Shown here one piece after another: positions 49,471-59,609 of a stretch of 64,000 bases of DNA. A model generated the notes under the pieces. That model was not told the origin of the DNA. It saw only the letters and a list, made by a program, of their open reading frames with translations, and ran no database searches. The translations under genes were made by a program, and so were the position numbers. Source of the stretch: Streptomyces sp. B21-083 (GTDB lineage Bacteria > Actinomycetota > Actinomycetes > Streptomycetales > Streptomycetaceae); the NCBI RefSeq assembly GCF_036898825.1, contig NZ_JARUND010000002.1:3348001-3412000 (forward strand), given 5' to 3'. Position 1 is the stretch's first letter. The number at the start of each line of letters is the position of its first letter.

Positions 49471-51351
49471 CTACTTCTTGCCCTTGCCCGACCCCGCGTT
49501 CTCGTCGCTCGACAGGACGGCGATGAAGGCTTCCTGCGGAACCTCCACGGAGCCCACCATCTTCATCCGCTTCTTGCCCTCCTTCTGCTTCTCCAGCAGC
49601 TTCCGCTTACGCGAGATGTCACCGCCGTAACACTTGGCGAGAACGTCCTTGCGGATCGCGCGGATGGTCTCGCGGGCGATGACCCGCGACCCGATGGCGG
49701 CCTGGATGGGGATCTCGAAGGCCTGGCGCGGGATCAGCTCGCGCAGCTTGGCGACGAGCCGTACGCCGTACGCGTAGGCCGCGTCCTTGTGGGTGACGGC
49801 GGAGAAGGCGTCGACACGGTCGCCGTGCAGCAGGATGTCGACCTTCACCAGCTGGGCGTCCTGCTCTCCGGTGGGCTCGTAGTCCAGGGAGGCGTAGCCA
49901 CGGGTCTTGGACTTCAGGTTGTCGAAGAAGTCGAAGACGATCTCCGCGAGAGGGAGCGTGTAACGGATCTCGACCCGGTCCTCGGAGAGGTAGTCCATGC
50001 CGAGAAGGGTGCCGCGGCGGGTCTGGCAGAGCTCCATGATCGAGCCGATGAACTCGCTGGGAGCGAGGATCGTGGCCCGGACGACCGGCTCGAAGACCTT
50101 GTCGATCTTGCCCTCGGGGAACTCGCTCGGGTTGGTGACCGTGTGCTCCTTCCCGTCCTCCATGATCACGCGGTAGACCACGTTGGGCGCGGTGGCGATG
50201 AGTTCGAGGTTGAACTCGCGCTCCAGGCGCTCACGGATGACATCGAGGTGCAGCAGGCCGAGGAAGCCGACGCGGAAGCCGAAACCGAGGGCCGCGGAGG
50301 TCTCCGGCTCGTAGACCAGGGCGGCGTCGTTGAGCTGGAGCTTGTCCAGCGCCTCGCGCAGGTCGGGGTAGTCCGAGCCGTCCAGCGGGTAGAGGCCGGA
50401 GAAGACCATCGGCTTGGGGTCCTTGTACCCGCCGAGGGCCTCGGTGGCACCCTTCTCCTTGCTGGTGATGGTGTCACCGACCTTGGACTGACGGACGTCC
50501 TTCACACCGGTGATGATGTAGCCCACCTCGCCGACGCCGATGCCGTCGGCCGAGGTCATCTCGGGGGACGAGACGCCGATCTCGAGGAGCTCATGGGTGG
50601 CGCCGGTCGACATCATCTTGATGCGCTCGCGCTTGTTGAGCTGGCCGTCGATGACACGGACGTACGTGACCACGCCCCGGTAGGAGTCGTAGACCGAGTC
50701 GAAGATCATCGCGCGGGCGGGGGCGTCCTTGACGCCGACCGGGGCCGGGACGTCGCGGACGACCCGGTTCAGGAGCGCGTCCACGCCGACGCCTGTCTTC
50801 GCCGAGACCTTGAGCACGTCCTCGGGCTGGCAGCCGATGAGGTTGGCGAGCTCCTCGGAGAACTTCTCCGGCTGGGCGGCCGGCAGGTCGATCTTGTTCA
50901 GCACCGGGACGATGGTGAGCTCGTTCTCCATCGCCAGGTACAGGTTGGCGAGGGTCTGGGCCTCGATGCCCTGGGCGGCGTCGACGAGGAGAACGGTCCC
51001 CTCACAGGCCGCGAGCGACCGCGAGACCTCGTACGTGAAGTCGACGTGTCCCGGGGTGTCGATCATGTTCAGGATGTGAGTCCTGCCCTGACCGCCCCCG
51101 TCACCGTCGGTCGGGGCCCATGGCAGACGCACCGCCTGGGACTTGATCGTGATGCCGCGCTCGCGCTCGATGTCCATGCGGTCGAGGTACTGGGCGCGCA
51201 TCTGCCGCTGGTCGACCACTCCGGTCAGCTGGAGCATCCGGTCGGCGAGCGTGGACTTGCCGTGGTCGATGTGCGCGATGATGCAGAAGTTGCGGAGCAG
51301 CGCCGGGTCGGTACGGCTCGGCTCGGGCACATGGCTAGGGATCGCGGGCAC
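49471..51351 (-). CDS. lepA: Elongation factor 4 (LepA)
   Basis: A 626-residue translational GTPase. G1 is [11 protein letters not shown]3 is DTPGHVDF, G4 is NKIDLP; the LepA-specific C-terminal domain ends with [22 protein letters not shown] residues ([13 protein letters not shown]), which contact tRNA. It remodels stalled or post-translocation ribosomes. The GTG at 51351 ([10 protein letters not shown]) gives the family length; the frame further upstream is not conserved. Confidence 0.95.
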   Translation of the reverse strand: MPAIPSHVPEPSRTDPALLRNFCIIAHIDHGKSTLADRMLQLTGVVDQRQMRAQYLDRMDIERERGITIKSQAVRLPWAPTDGDGGGQGRTHILNMIDTPGHVDFTYEVSRSLAACEGTVLLVDAAQGIEAQTLANLYLAMENELTIVPVLNKIDLPAAQPEKFSEELANLIGCQPEDVLKVSAKTGVGVDALLNRVVRDVPAPVGVKDAPARAMIFDSVYDSYRGVVTYVRVIDGQLNKRERIKMMSTGATHELLEIGVSSPEMTSADGIGVGEVGYIITGVKDVRQSKVGDTITSKEKGATEALGGYKDPKPMVFSGLYPLDGSDYPDLREALDKLQLNDAALVYEPETSAALGFGFRVGFLGLLHLDVIRERLEREFNLELIATAPNVVYRVIMEDGKEHTVTNPSEFPEGKIDKVFEPVVRATILAPSEFIGSIMELCQTRRGTLLGMDYLSEDRVEIRYTLPLAEIVFDFFDNLKSKTRGYASLDYEPTGEQDAQLVKVDILLHGDRVDAFSAVTHKDAAYAYGVRLVAKLRELIPRQAFEIPIQAAIGSRVIARETIRAIRKDVLAKCYGGDISRKRKLLEKQKEGKKRMKMVGSVEVPQEAFIAVLSSDENAGSGKGKK

Positions 51352-51481
51352 GCAGGGTCCTGATTCTTGAGGCGTCCGCAGTGTCTGCGGTCTCGGGTCG
51401 GATCGATACGTAGGCTCCATGGTCCCACGGGTGGGGAGCGGGGACCGGTTTGGGCGGGTTCGCCGGGCCCCGGCTGCCGGA

Positions 51482-51511
51482 TTGGGCTGTCCCGAGGGCG
51501 ACTGGTAGCCT
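51482..51511 (+). promoter_or_regulatory. Probable rpsT promoter
   Basis: TTGGGC (51482-51487), an 18-bp spacer and TAGCCT (51506-51511) form a vegetative-type promoter 117 bp before rpsT, giving a long untranslated leader where autoregulation by S20 could act. Confidence 0.5.
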
Positions 51512-51627
51512 GGGCCGTTGTGTCTCATGCCCTCTCAGCAGGAGGCACACGTGCAGTGAAAACCAAGAAGCAATCAAACGGCGCGTGAGGCATGCCCTCG
51601 TGCGCCTGAACCTGAAAAGGCTCATTC

Positions 51628-51894
51628 GTGGCGAACATCAAGTCCCAGATCAAGCGGATCAAGACCAACGAGAAGGCCCGGCTGCGCAACAAGGCCGTCA
51701 AGTCCTCCCTGAAGACCGCGATCCGCAAGGCCCGCGAGGCCGCTGCCGCGGGTGACGTCGCGAAGGCGACCGAGGCTCAGCGCGCTGCCGCGCGTCAGCT
51801 CGACAAGGCCGTCTCGAAGGGCGTCATCCACAAGAACCAGGCCGCCAACAAGAAGTCGGCGCTTGCTTCCAAGGTCGCCACCCTCAAGGGCTGA
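51628..51894 (+). CDS. rpsT: 30S ribosomal protein S20
   Basis: An 88-residue, very basic, all-helical protein ([20 protein letters not shown] start). It binds the 5' and 3' minor domains of 16S rRNA. GTG start at 51628, as in other species with non-ATG S20 starts. Divergent from lepA, a conserved arrangement. Confidence 0.97.
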   Translation: MANIKSQIKRIKTNEKARLRNKAVKSSLKTAIRKAREAAAAGDVAKATEAQRAAARQLDKAVSKGVIHKNQAANKKSALASKVATLKG

Positions 51895-52040
51895 ACCTCT
51901 CTTTCCTTGATCTGATCCAACCGCCGGAGGACCAGAGCGGGCCCTCTCTCCCGCTCCCACCCGGCACCCCGGCTCCACGCACGATCTGCGTTCGCCACGC
52001 GGGCGTGAAGCCACCAGCAACACCAGAAGACTCTTGACCC

Positions 52041-52086
52041 GAAGGCCCCGGCCACTGTCCTCCCCAGGACAGCGACCGGGGCCTTC
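52041..52086 (+). terminator. rpsT terminator
   Basis: An 11-bp stem (GAAGGCCCCGG, 52041-52051 with 52076-52086) encloses a second perfect 6-bp hairpin (CTGTCC / GGACAG, 52055-52072). It lies 147 bp after the rpsT stop. The gap 51895-52287 holds this and repeat copy B but no gene. Confidence 0.75.
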
Positions 52087-52112
52087 GGCATGAACACCGA
52101 CAGGTGCCTTCC

Positions 52113-52285
52113 AACGCAGGCCCGCGCCCTCAGTCCGTCCGGCATCTCTTCGGCGCAGGCCCGCACCTTCAGCTTGTCCGGCGTTTGAGGACAAGGCCCC
52201 TTCAGGGCCGGTGGGGGTCTGGGGGCGCAGCCCCCCAGGAACAGGATGGGACGGGTAAGGGCGGCGGGGGCGAAAAACCCCACCC
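52113..52285 (-). repeat. Two 39-bp units plus terminator module, copy B
   Basis: CGCAGGCCCGC recurs at 52115 and 52154 (39-bp period). The same tail as copy A follows: GTTTGAGGACAAGGCCC, then a hairpin (52219-52238, CTGGGGG-CGCAG-CCCCCCAG), then GATGGGACGGGTAAGGGCGG. It ends 2 bp before the holA stop, so it is its 3' untranslated region. Confidence 0.85.
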
Positions 52286-52287
52286 CC

Positions 52288-53280
52288 CTACCCGCGCCCC
52301 CGAGACCGAGCCGCCCGGGCAATCACCACAACCGCCTTCTCCAACGCGTACTCGGGATCATCCCCGCCCCCCTTCACCCCCGCGTCAGCCGCAGCCACCG
52401 CCCGCAACGCCTCAGCGACCCCATCCGGAGTCCACCCCCGCATCTGCTGCCGCACCCGATCGATCTTCCACGGCGGCATCCCCAGCTCCCGAGCGAGATC
52501 CGCCGGCCGCCCACCACCCCGCGCGGAGGACAGCTTCCCGATCGCCCGCACCCCCTGCGCCAACGCGCTGGTGATCAGCACCGGCGCCACCCCGGTGGAC
52601 AACGACCACCGCAACGCCTCCAGCGCCTCCGCCGCCCGCCCCTCGACGGCCCGGTCGGCGACCTCGAAGCTCGACGCCTCGGCCCGCCCCGTGTAGTACC
52701 GGCCGACGACCGCCCCGTCGATCGTCCCCTCGACATCCGCGACAAGCTGAGTCACCGCGGACGCCAGCTCCCGCAGATCACTGCCGATCGAGTCGACGAG
52801 CGCCTGGCACGCCTCCGGTGTGGCCGACCTCCCCGTCACCCGGAACTCCGACCGCACGAACGCCAGCCGATCCGCCGGCTTCGTCATCTTGGGACACGCC
52901 ACCTCGCGCGCCCCGGCCTTGCGTGCCGCGTCGAGCAGCGCCTTGCCCTTGGCTCCCCCCGCGTGCAGCAGCACGAGGGTGATCTCCTCCGCGGGCGCCC
53001 CGAAGTACGCCTTCACATCCTTGACCGTGTCGGCCGACAGATCCTGCGCGTTGCGTACGACCACGACCTTGCGCTCCGAGAAGAGCGACGGGCTGGTCAG
53101 CTCAGCCAGCGTGCCCGGCTGCAACTGGTCCGAGGTCAGGTCTCGTACGTCCGTGTCGGCGTCGGCGGCCCGGGCGGCGGCCACCACCTCCTGCACGGCA
53201 CGGTCGAGCAGGAGGTCCTCCTGGCCCACGGCAAGCGTGACGGGGGCGAGAGGGTCGTCATGTGCGGTCTTCTTGGCCAT
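52288..53280 (-). CDS. holA: DNA polymerase III delta subunit
   Basis: A 330-residue clamp-loader subunit with the AAA+-like fold (VTLAVGQEDLLLDRAVQEVV, SLFSERKVVVVRNAQDL) and C-terminal collar domain (ARELGMPPWKIDRVRQQMRG). It opens the beta clamp. ATG 53280 gives the expected length; the longer frame reaching 53589 crosses repeats. Confidence 0.92.
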   Translation of the reverse strand: MAKKTAHDDPLAPVTLAVGQEDLLLDRAVQEVVAAARAADADTDVRDLTSDQLQPGTLAELTSPSLFSERKVVVVRNAQDLSADTVKDVKAYFGAPAEEITLVLLHAGGAKGKALLDAARKAGAREVACPKMTKPADRLAFVRSEFRVTGRSATPEACQALVDSIGSDLRELASAVTQLVADVEGTIDGAVVGRYYTGRAEASSFEVADRAVEGRAAEALEALRWSLSTGVAPVLITSALAQGVRAIGKLSSARGGGRPADLARELGMPPWKIDRVRQQMRGWTPDGVAEALRAVAAADAGVKGGGDDPEYALEKAVVVIARAARSRGRG

Positions 53281-53337
53281 CCCGGAAAGCATCCCACGAG
53301 CCACTGACAACGCACCCCGCCCCCAGCCCCGCCCTCC

Positions 53338-53360
53338 CGCTGGCTGGCTGGCTGGCTGGC
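53338..53360. repeat. Tetranucleotide tract
   Basis: CTGG/TGGC is repeated more than five times between holA and the following small gene, directly after that gene's stop codon on the minus strand. Low-complexity, non-coding. Confidence 0.75.
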
Positions 53361-53605
53361 TACGTCTCCTCCCGCCACCCCTCCCACTCCCCCACGAACT
53401 CGTCCAGCTCCTTCGGATCCAGCCGTCCCGCCTCGTCCCGCAGCACCACGAGCCACTGCGCGTCCTCCGCGTCGTCCTCACCGGCCAGGGCATCCCGTAC
53501 GAGCTGCGGTTCCTCACCGATACCGAACCGGTCCCGCAGCGCCTCCACCACGTCCTCGGCGGCATCACGGTCAGGCAGCACCAGCACATGTCTCACATCG
53601 TTCAC
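53360..53605 (-). CDS. Conserved hypothetical 81-residue acidic protein
   Basis: A small acidic protein (VRHVLVLPDRDAAEDVVEAL, DDAEDAQWLVVLRDEAGRLD, ending EWEGWREET). The alternating pattern suggests a ferredoxin-like alpha/beta fold. GTG 53605 is preferred to the ATG at 53653. From memory, similar proteins occur near holA-comEC in streptomycetes; function unknown. The 53606-53766 gap before it holds only Pro-coding-like low-complexity DNA. Confidence 0.7.
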   Translation of the reverse strand: MNDVRHVLVLPDRDAAEDVVEALRDRFGIGEEPQLVRDALAGEDDAEDAQWLVVLRDEAGRLDPKELDEFVGEWEGWREET

Positions 53606-53766
53606 GGAAACATCTTCCGCCACCCCGAGAGCCGATCCGCTCGCCCCAGGCACCCCCAGGCACCCCCCAGTTCACCTCCAGCCGCCACCAGTCACCCTCC
53701 AGCCGCCCTCAGCCACCCCCAGCCCTCCTCAACCGCCCCCGGTCACCCAGCTACCCCCCGGTGGCC

Positions 53767-54606
53767 TCAGCCGCCCCCACCGGACGCCCGTACCGTCGGC
53801 ACACCCGGCACCTCGATCCCGAACCGCTCCCGGTACACGGAGAGCACCTCGCTGTCCGCCCCCAGCTCCCGCACCTCCCGTTCCCCTCCCGGCGCCGTCA
53901 CCGTGAGACTCCGGCCGCTGAGCGTGATCCTCCCGCCGTCCTCCATGGCCCGCGAACAGACCAGGGACCGCGTGAAGTGCGACTCCGGCGAGGTGCTGTG
54001 CCACCAGGCCCCGGCGACGAAGTCCCCGAGCACGCGAGGCCGCAACTCCAGCCGGTACCGGCGCTCGCCGTCCCGGACCACGTCCAGGTCACCCAGGCCC
54101 CCGTCCGCCCCGCCACCTCGTGCTCCCGCCGCGTCCGGCGCCGCCTCGACGACCCGGAACGTACCGCCCGGATCCTCCTGCTCCTGCCGCTGCCCGATCG
54201 CCAGCGGCCGGTGACTGTGCGCCCCGAAGCCCACGTCGACCAGCCAGTCGCCGCCGTCCGCCGTCCGCACCCGCAGCGCGAGATGGTCGTAGGGGATGCC
54301 GAGCCGGTCCTCGTCGCCGTACACCCGCGCCGCGAGCAGCGTGACGTCGAAGCCCAGTGCCGTGAGCAACGCTCCGAAGACACCGTTGAGTTCGTAGCAG
54401 AACCCGCCCCGACGGGCGTTCACCACCTTGTCGAACAGCCGGTTCTCGTCCAGCACGATGTCCTCGCCCAGATGGATCGAGAGGTTCTCGAAGGGCACCG
54501 ACATCAGGTGCCGCAGTTGCAGCTCGCGCAACACGTCGAAGGTGGGCGACACGGGACGCTCGACGCCCAACCGGCGGAGGTAGGCATCAGCCTGTGCGGG
54601 ATTCAT
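53767..54606 (-). CDS. nat: Arylamine N-acetyltransferase
   Basis: A 279-residue NAT. The catalytic triad is complete: Cys70 in RRGGFCYELN, His108 in YDHLALRV and Asp124 in VDVGFG. It transfers acetyl from acetyl-CoA to arylamines or hydrazines, or may act on a natural-product intermediate as related amide synthases do. No biosynthetic cluster surrounds it. It lies 4 bp downstream of comEC. Confidence 0.9.
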   Translation of the reverse strand: MNPAQADAYLRRLGVERPVSPTFDVLRELQLRHLMSVPFENLSIHLGEDIVLDENRLFDKVVNARRGGFCYELNGVFGALLTALGFDVTLLAARVYGDEDRLGIPYDHLALRVRTADGGDWLVDVGFGAHSHRPLAIGQRQEQEDPGGTFRVVEAAPDAAGARGGGADGGLGDLDVVRDGERRYRLELRPRVLGDFVAGAWWHSTSPESHFTRSLVCSRAMEDGGRITLSGRSLTVTAPGGEREVRELGADSEVLSVYRERFGIEVPGVPTVRASGGGG

Positions 54607-54610
54607 GGTC

Positions 54611-57304
54611 TCAGTTTCTCGCCACCCGCAACTCCCTGCCCGCACCGACGACCGCCAGTGCCCCGTCCTCATCCGTCCGCAGCACCACAGCACCCCCGTC
54701 CCTGAGCGTCGCCACCGTGCTGGGAGCCGGATGCCCGTACGTGTTGTCCGCGCCGCACGAGATGAGCGCCAGCCGCGGAGCAGCCGCCCGTATGAGGTCG
54801 GGGTCCTGATAGGCGGACCCGTGATGGGCGACCTTGAGGACGTCCACGGCACGTACCTGGGCGGCGGCCGGTGAGCTCAACAGCGCGCGCTGGGCCGGAG
54901 GTTCGAGGTCCCCGAGGAGCAGCAGGCGCAGCCCGGCCGACCGTACGAGCAGCGTGACACTGGCGTCGTTGGCGCCCTCCGGTTCAGGGGCCGGGGCAGG
55001 CCTCGGCCACAGCACCTCCCAGTCGAGGTCACCCGTCCGCCGCCGCTCACCGGCGACGGCACGCGTCACCGGGACGCGCCGGGCCGCCGCCTCCCTGAGC
55101 ACGAACTCGGCCTGGTCCTCGGGCTCTTCGAACCCTGTCGTCTCGATCGCGCCCACCGACCGCCCGCGCAGTACGCCGGGCAGCCCCGCGACGTGGTCCG
55201 CGTGGAAGTGGGTGAGGATCACGAGGGGCACCTTGGTGATGCCGAGTTCGCGCAGGCAGTGGTCGACCAGTACCGGGTCGGGTCCGGCGTCCACGACCAC
55301 ACCGGTGCCTTCCCCTGCCGCGAGCACGGTCGCGTCCCCCTGCCCCACGTCGCACATGACGAACCGCCACCCCGGCGGCGGCCACCCCGTGATCACCCTG
55401 GTCAGCGGTACCGGCCGCACCACGACCAGGAGCAACAGCACCCCGCAGGCCGCGCACCACCAGGGATGCCTCAACAGTCGCGCGCCGGCGAACACCACGA
55501 GCACCATGCACAGCCCCAGCAGCAACGCGCCCGTCCAACTACCCGGCCAGTCCACTCCCCCTCCGGGCAGCGCCGCTCCCGTACGGGCGATGTCCACGAT
55601 CCATCCCGCGGGCCAACTCGCGCCCCAGGCCAGCATCTTGGCCACCGGCATCGCCACCTGCGCCGAGGCCAGTGCCGCGAAGCCCAGCACGGTGGCCGGG
55701 GCGACGGCGAACTCCGCGAGCAGGTTGCACGGCACCGCCACCAGACTCACCCGTGCCGACAGTACGGCCACGACCGGCGCGCACACGGCCTGCGCCGCAC
55801 CGGCCGCCGCCAGCGCCTCCGCCATCCGTGGCGGCACCCCGCGCCTGCGCAACGCCGGGCTCCAGCGGGGCGCGAGGGTGAGGAGCGCGCCGGTGGCGAG
55901 GACGGAGAGCAGGAAGCCGTAACTCCGCGCCAGCCAGGGGTCGTACAGCACCAGGAGCAGAATCGCTGTCGCCAGAGCCGGGATCAGTGACCGGCGGCGC
56001 CCGGTTGCGAGGGCGAGCAACGCGACGGATCCGCAGGCCGCGGCCCGCAGCACACTCGGGTCGGGCCGGCACACGACGACGAATCCCAGGGTGAGCGCGC
56101 CGCCGAGCAGCGCGGTCGTCCGGAGGGACAGGCCCAGGCGGGGTGCGAGGCCCCGCCGTTCGACCTGCTGGGCGAGGGCGGGCGGGCCGATGAGCAGGGC
56201 GAGCAGAATCGTGAAGTTCGCCCCGCTGACCGCCATAAGGTGCGTGAGGTCGGTCTCCTTGAACGCCTCGTCCAGCTCGGGTGTGACGCGGGAGGTGTCT
56301 CCGACGACCAGCCCGGGCAGCAGCGCCCGCGCGTCCGCCGGCAGGTCCTCGGTGGCGTCCCGCAGCCCCGCACGCAGTCGCCCCGCGAACCGCTGCGCCG
56401 CCGACGGCTCCCCCACCACCTCCGGCGCCGCACGGTCCCGTACCCGCAGCACGGCCGCGACCCGGTCGCCGCCCGTCAACGCGGGCACGAGCCGCCCGGT
56501 CACCCGCAGCCGCGTGGACGGCAACAGCCCTAGCCAGGGCGAACTCTCCGGCCCGTCCGCCGCCTCCGCCGCCGCTCTCGGCGCGTTAACCTCCCGGCGG
56601 AACGGTCCCGGCTTCCTCGGCTTCACGCCCATGTCGACGGTCACCAGCACGGGCGTCCGCGTCGCCTCCACACTCCCGTCCGCCTTCTCGACGCGCCGGA
56701 CATCGGCCTCGATCAGTACGGCGGTCGGCAGGGCACGGGCGCCCTGGACACGGGGCCGGGTGAGTCGCGGATCGGAGGTGACCTCCAACTCGGCCGTCAC
56801 ACCGGCATACTGCCGCGCCAGTCCCGGCACCGGCCCCCGCCGCAGATCGGCCCCGTGCAGCCCGGCGGAGACCGCGGCGGCGGCGACACAGAGCAGCACG
56901 GCGGCCACGGAAACCCTCGACCAGTTTCCCCACCGGGGCTGTCCGGCCGACGCGAGACCGGGCTCCCCGGAAGTACGTCGGGCCAGCAGGAGCAGACCCG
57001 CCACGACCGAACAGACGACCGCACCGCCGGTGGCCCAGCCGGGCGGGACGTCCAGCGCCAGGGCGGCCGTCGCCCAGGCCGCCAGTGCGGGAGGCACCAA
57101 CCGCAGGTCCGTCGGCCCTTCCTGCCGGGGATTGGCTGCCCCCAGGCGTTTCCCCGAGGCCGCGTGCACGGGCCTGCGTGCGCGGGGTGCCCGATGAGCG
57201 GGGGCGACCGGGTCATCGTGTGTGCGGGGCTCTTCCTGCGCGGCCCCGGCCACCACACGACCGGGCGGCCCTTCGCTCTCCGAAGCAGGCGGTACCCGGT
57301 TCAT
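54611..57304 (-). CDS. comEC: ComEC/Rec2 DNA-uptake membrane protein
   Basis: An 897-residue protein: an N-terminal DUF4131/OB-like region, a Competence membrane domain with about 10 TM segments (LMAVSGANFTILLALLIGPP is the hallmark, near residue 335), and a C-terminal metallo-beta-lactamase domain (VILTHFHADHVAGLPG) that may degrade the non-transported strand. The first 75 residues are Pro/Arg/Ala-rich and could be an over-extended start. Its start overlaps the comEA stop by 4 bp. Confidence 0.9.
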   Translation of the reverse strand: MNRVPPASESEGPPGRVVAGAAQEEPRTHDDPVAPAHRAPRARRPVHAASGKRLGAANPRQEGPTDLRLVPPALAAWATAALALDVPPGWATGGAVVCSVVAGLLLLARRTSGEPGLASAGQPRWGNWSRVSVAAVLLCVAAAAVSAGLHGADLRRGPVPGLARQYAGVTAELEVTSDPRLTRPRVQGARALPTAVLIEADVRRVEKADGSVEATRTPVLVTVDMGVKPRKPGPFRREVNAPRAAAEAADGPESSPWLGLLPSTRLRVTGRLVPALTGGDRVAAVLRVRDRAAPEVVGEPSAAQRFAGRLRAGLRDATEDLPADARALLPGLVVGDTSRVTPELDEAFKETDLTHLMAVSGANFTILLALLIGPPALAQQVERRGLAPRLGLSLRTTALLGGALTLGFVVVCRPDPSVLRAAACGSVALLALATGRRRSLIPALATAILLLVLYDPWLARSYGFLLSVLATGALLTLAPRWSPALRRRGVPPRMAEALAAAGAAQAVCAPVVAVLSARVSLVAVPCNLLAEFAVAPATVLGFAALASAQVAMPVAKMLAWGASWPAGWIVDIARTGAALPGGGVDWPGSWTGALLLGLCMVLVVFAGARLLRHPWWCAACGVLLLLVVVRPVPLTRVITGWPPPGWRFVMCDVGQGDATVLAAGEGTGVVVDAGPDPVLVDHCLRELGITKVPLVILTHFHADHVAGLPGVLRGRSVGAIETTGFEEPEDQAEFVLREAAARRVPVTRAVAGERRRTGDLDWEVLWPRPAPAPEPEGANDASVTLLVRSAGLRLLLLGDLEPPAQRALLSSPAAAQVRAVDVLKVAHHGSAYQDPDLIRAAAPRLALISCGADNTYGHPAPSTVATLRDGGAVVLRTDEDGALAVVGAGRELRVARN

Positions 57305-58542
57305 GGCTGCACGAGATTTCGCAGGTCGGCGAAGCGCCGGTCACCGATGCCGTTCACGTCGCGCAGTTCGTCCACGGACCGGTATCCGCCGTGCTGGGTG
57401 CGGTAGTCGATGATGTGCTGGGCCAGCACAGGACCGACCCCCGGCAAGGTGTCGAGCTGGTCCACTGTGGCCGTGTTCAACGGGACAGGCGCCGCCGGAC
57501 CAGCCGCCGGACCGCCCATGGAGCCGCCCGCTCCCCCGCCACCCGAGCCGCCCGTACCGCCCATGACCGCGCCCGGTACGGGCACAGCCCCGCCGACCAC
57601 CACCTGTTCGCCGTCCACAAGGAAGCGCGCCCGGTTGAGCCCGTCGGTCTTCGTACCTGGACGCACCCCACCCGCGGCTCGCAGGGCGTCGGTGACCCTG
57701 GATCCGGCCGGCAGCCGATGCACTCCCGGTTCACGCACCTTGCCGCTGACGTCCACCACGATCTGGGCCCCGGCCGCGCCCGTGACACCCCGGGGAACGG
57801 CCGTAACACCCGCCCGTGCCGCCCCCACCGGCGCCGCCGCCCGCACGATTTCCGGCGCCCGAACGGGCTGGGCACGACCCGTCCAGAAGTGCTGCGTGGC
57901 GAGCACCGCGGCAGCGACCAGCACCACCGTGAGCGCCACCACGCTCCGCCGCTCCAGACCGCACCGCACCTGCAACCAGACAGGCATCCGCTCCCGCATC
58001 GCGAGCCCGGCCCGCTCCTGCCAAGCGCCGGCAGCCCGACCGCCCACAACACGGGCGCCGCCACCGGCATGGGCATGCGCACCGGCACCACTGCCCACCG
58101 CTACCGGAATTTCTGCGGTTTCCGCGGTTTCCGGCGCTTCCGCCGCACGAGGCGCGTCCCTGCTGACGCCCGCCCGTCCACGAGGGACTGCGACTGGGAC
58201 ATCGACCGCGGGAACTGTGACCGGGACATCAACCGGGGTACCAATGGGGATATCGAGACGCACCGCCGGAGTGACGCCCCGCGCCCCCTCCCCGAAGTCC
58301 CCCGCCCCCGCCCCCGCATCCCGCTCACCACCCGGCGGTCCGTTCCCCGACTCCCTTCGTCGCAGCGCCTGTTCGCCGAAGAGCGCCTGCGCCCGGCGGC
58401 GGATCTCGTCGGCCGACGCCTGCCGCTGCCGGGCCCGGCCGTGCGGACGTCGACGGCCGTACCGGACGCGGCCGTCGGACATCGGGCCGCGGCCCGGGCC
58501 ACTGGTCGGAGTGGTTGCGTGTGAGCGTGATCGAAGTGCCAT
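57301..58542 (-). CDS. comEA: ComEA-like DNA-binding protein
   Basis: A 413-residue membrane-anchored protein. A long disordered N-terminal cytoplasmic region (about 200 residues) leads to one TM segment (SVVALTVVLVAAAVLATQHF), then a SLBB domain (IVVDVSGKVREPGVHRLPAG), a Gly-rich spacer and a helix-hairpin-helix pair (LNTATVDQLDTLPGVGPVLA, ELRDVNGIGDRRFADL). It should bind incoming double-stranded DNA for ComEC. Natural competence is not known in Streptomyces, so the role is open. Confidence 0.9.
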   Translation of the reverse strand: MALRSRSHATTPTSGPGRGPMSDGRVRYGRRRPHGRARQRQASADEIRRRAQALFGEQALRRRESGNGPPGGERDAGAGAGDFGEGARGVTPAVRLDIPIGTPVDVPVTVPAVDVPVAVPRGRAGVSRDAPRAAEAPETAETAEIPVAVGSGAGAHAHAGGGARVVGGRAAGAWQERAGLAMRERMPVWLQVRCGLERRSVVALTVVLVAAAVLATQHFWTGRAQPVRAPEIVRAAAPVGAARAGVTAVPRGVTGAAGAQIVVDVSGKVREPGVHRLPAGSRVTDALRAAGGVRPGTKTDGLNRARFLVDGEQVVVGGAVPVPGAVMGGTGGSGGGGAGGSMGGPAAGPAAPVPLNTATVDQLDTLPGVGPVLAQHIIDYRTQHGGYRSVDELRDVNGIGDRRFADLRNLVQP

Positions 58543-58682
58543 GCGCCGAGGATGGAGGAATCCTCCCCCTCGCGATGATCTTGCTCAATTCCGGTGGACA
58601 ACTCGCCGGTTGTGGATAACTCCGTCACCCACACGGGTACCGCGCACAGGCAAAACCCTGCCATCAGAGCCTGCGGCACCCC

Positions 58683-59528
58683 TTACCGAGGCGAGACGAC
58701 CACTCCCAGCAACCCGGGCCCCGTATGCGCCCCGATCACCGCCCCGACCTCACTCACGTGCAACTCGGCCAGCCCCGGCACCCGTACCCGCAATCGGTCC
58801 GCGAGGGCCGCCGCCCGGTCAGGGGCGGCCAGATGGTGAACGGCGATGTCGACCTGAGCGCCGCCCGCCTGGTCGGCGACGATCTCCTCCAGCCGAGCGA
58901 TTGCCTTGGACGCCGTCCGTACCTTCTCCCGCAGCTCGATGCGGCCCCCTTCCAGCTGCAGCAGCGGCTTCACGGCGAGGGCGGAGCCGAGGAGGGCCTG
59001 CGCGGCGCCTATCCGACCGCCGCGGCGCAGATAGTCGAGGGTGTCGACGTAGAAGTACGCGGACGTACCGGCGGCCCGCTTCTCCGCGGCCGTGACGGCT
59101 TCGTCCACCGTGCCGCCCGCTTCCGCCACCTCGGCCGCCGAAAGTGCGCAGAACCCGAGGGCCATCGCGACCACGCCGGTGTCCACCACCCGCACGGGCA
59201 CCGGCGCCTCACGGGCCGCCAGCACCGCGGCGTCGTACGTGCCCGAGAACTCGGCGGAGAGGTGCAGCGAGACGATGCCGGTGGCACCGGACTCGGCGAG
59301 CTTGCGGTAGGTCTCCGCGAAAAGCTCGGGGCTGGGACGGGAGGTGGTGACGGGCCGGCGCTTCTGGAGTGCCTGGGCCAGGGAACGGGCCGAGATCTCG
59401 GTGCCCTCTTCGAGGGCCCGGTCACCGAGGACCACGGTCAGCGGCACCGCGATGATGCCGTGGCGCTCCATCGTCCGCGGCGGCAGGTAGGCCGTTGAAT
59501 CGGTGACGATCGCGACATGGCGGGACAT
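58683..59528 (-). CDS. DegV family fatty-acid-binding protein
   Basis: A 281-residue protein with the DegV signature (VAIVTDSTAYLPPRTMERHG, TSRPSPELFAETYRKLAESG, SAEFSGTYDAA). Family members bind fatty acids and act as the B subunit of fatty-acid kinase (FakB). ATG 59528 is the conserved start. Confidence 0.9.
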   Translation of the reverse strand: MSRHVAIVTDSTAYLPPRTMERHGIIAVPLTVVLGDRALEEGTEISARSLAQALQKRRPVTTSRPSPELFAETYRKLAESGATGIVSLHLSAEFSGTYDAAVLAAREAPVPVRVVDTGVVAMALGFCALSAAEVAEAGGTVDEAVTAAEKRAAGTSAYFYVDTLDYLRRGGRIGAAQALLGSALAVKPLLQLEGGRIELREKVRTASKAIARLEEIVADQAGGAQVDIAVHHLAAPDRAAALADRLRVRVPGLAELHVSEVGAVIGAHTGPGLLGVVVSPR

Positions 59529-59609
59529 GATCTGGAGGTTACCTGCCGTAGGTGGTGGGCGGCAGCCCGCCCCTTTCACCTGCGGCGGGACCGGAGTCGT
59601 GCCGCAGGA

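Noticed and set aside
53338..53360. Tetranucleotide tract as a phase-variation switch
   Set aside because: It lies after a stop codon, outside coding and promoter positions, so length changes would not switch a gene.
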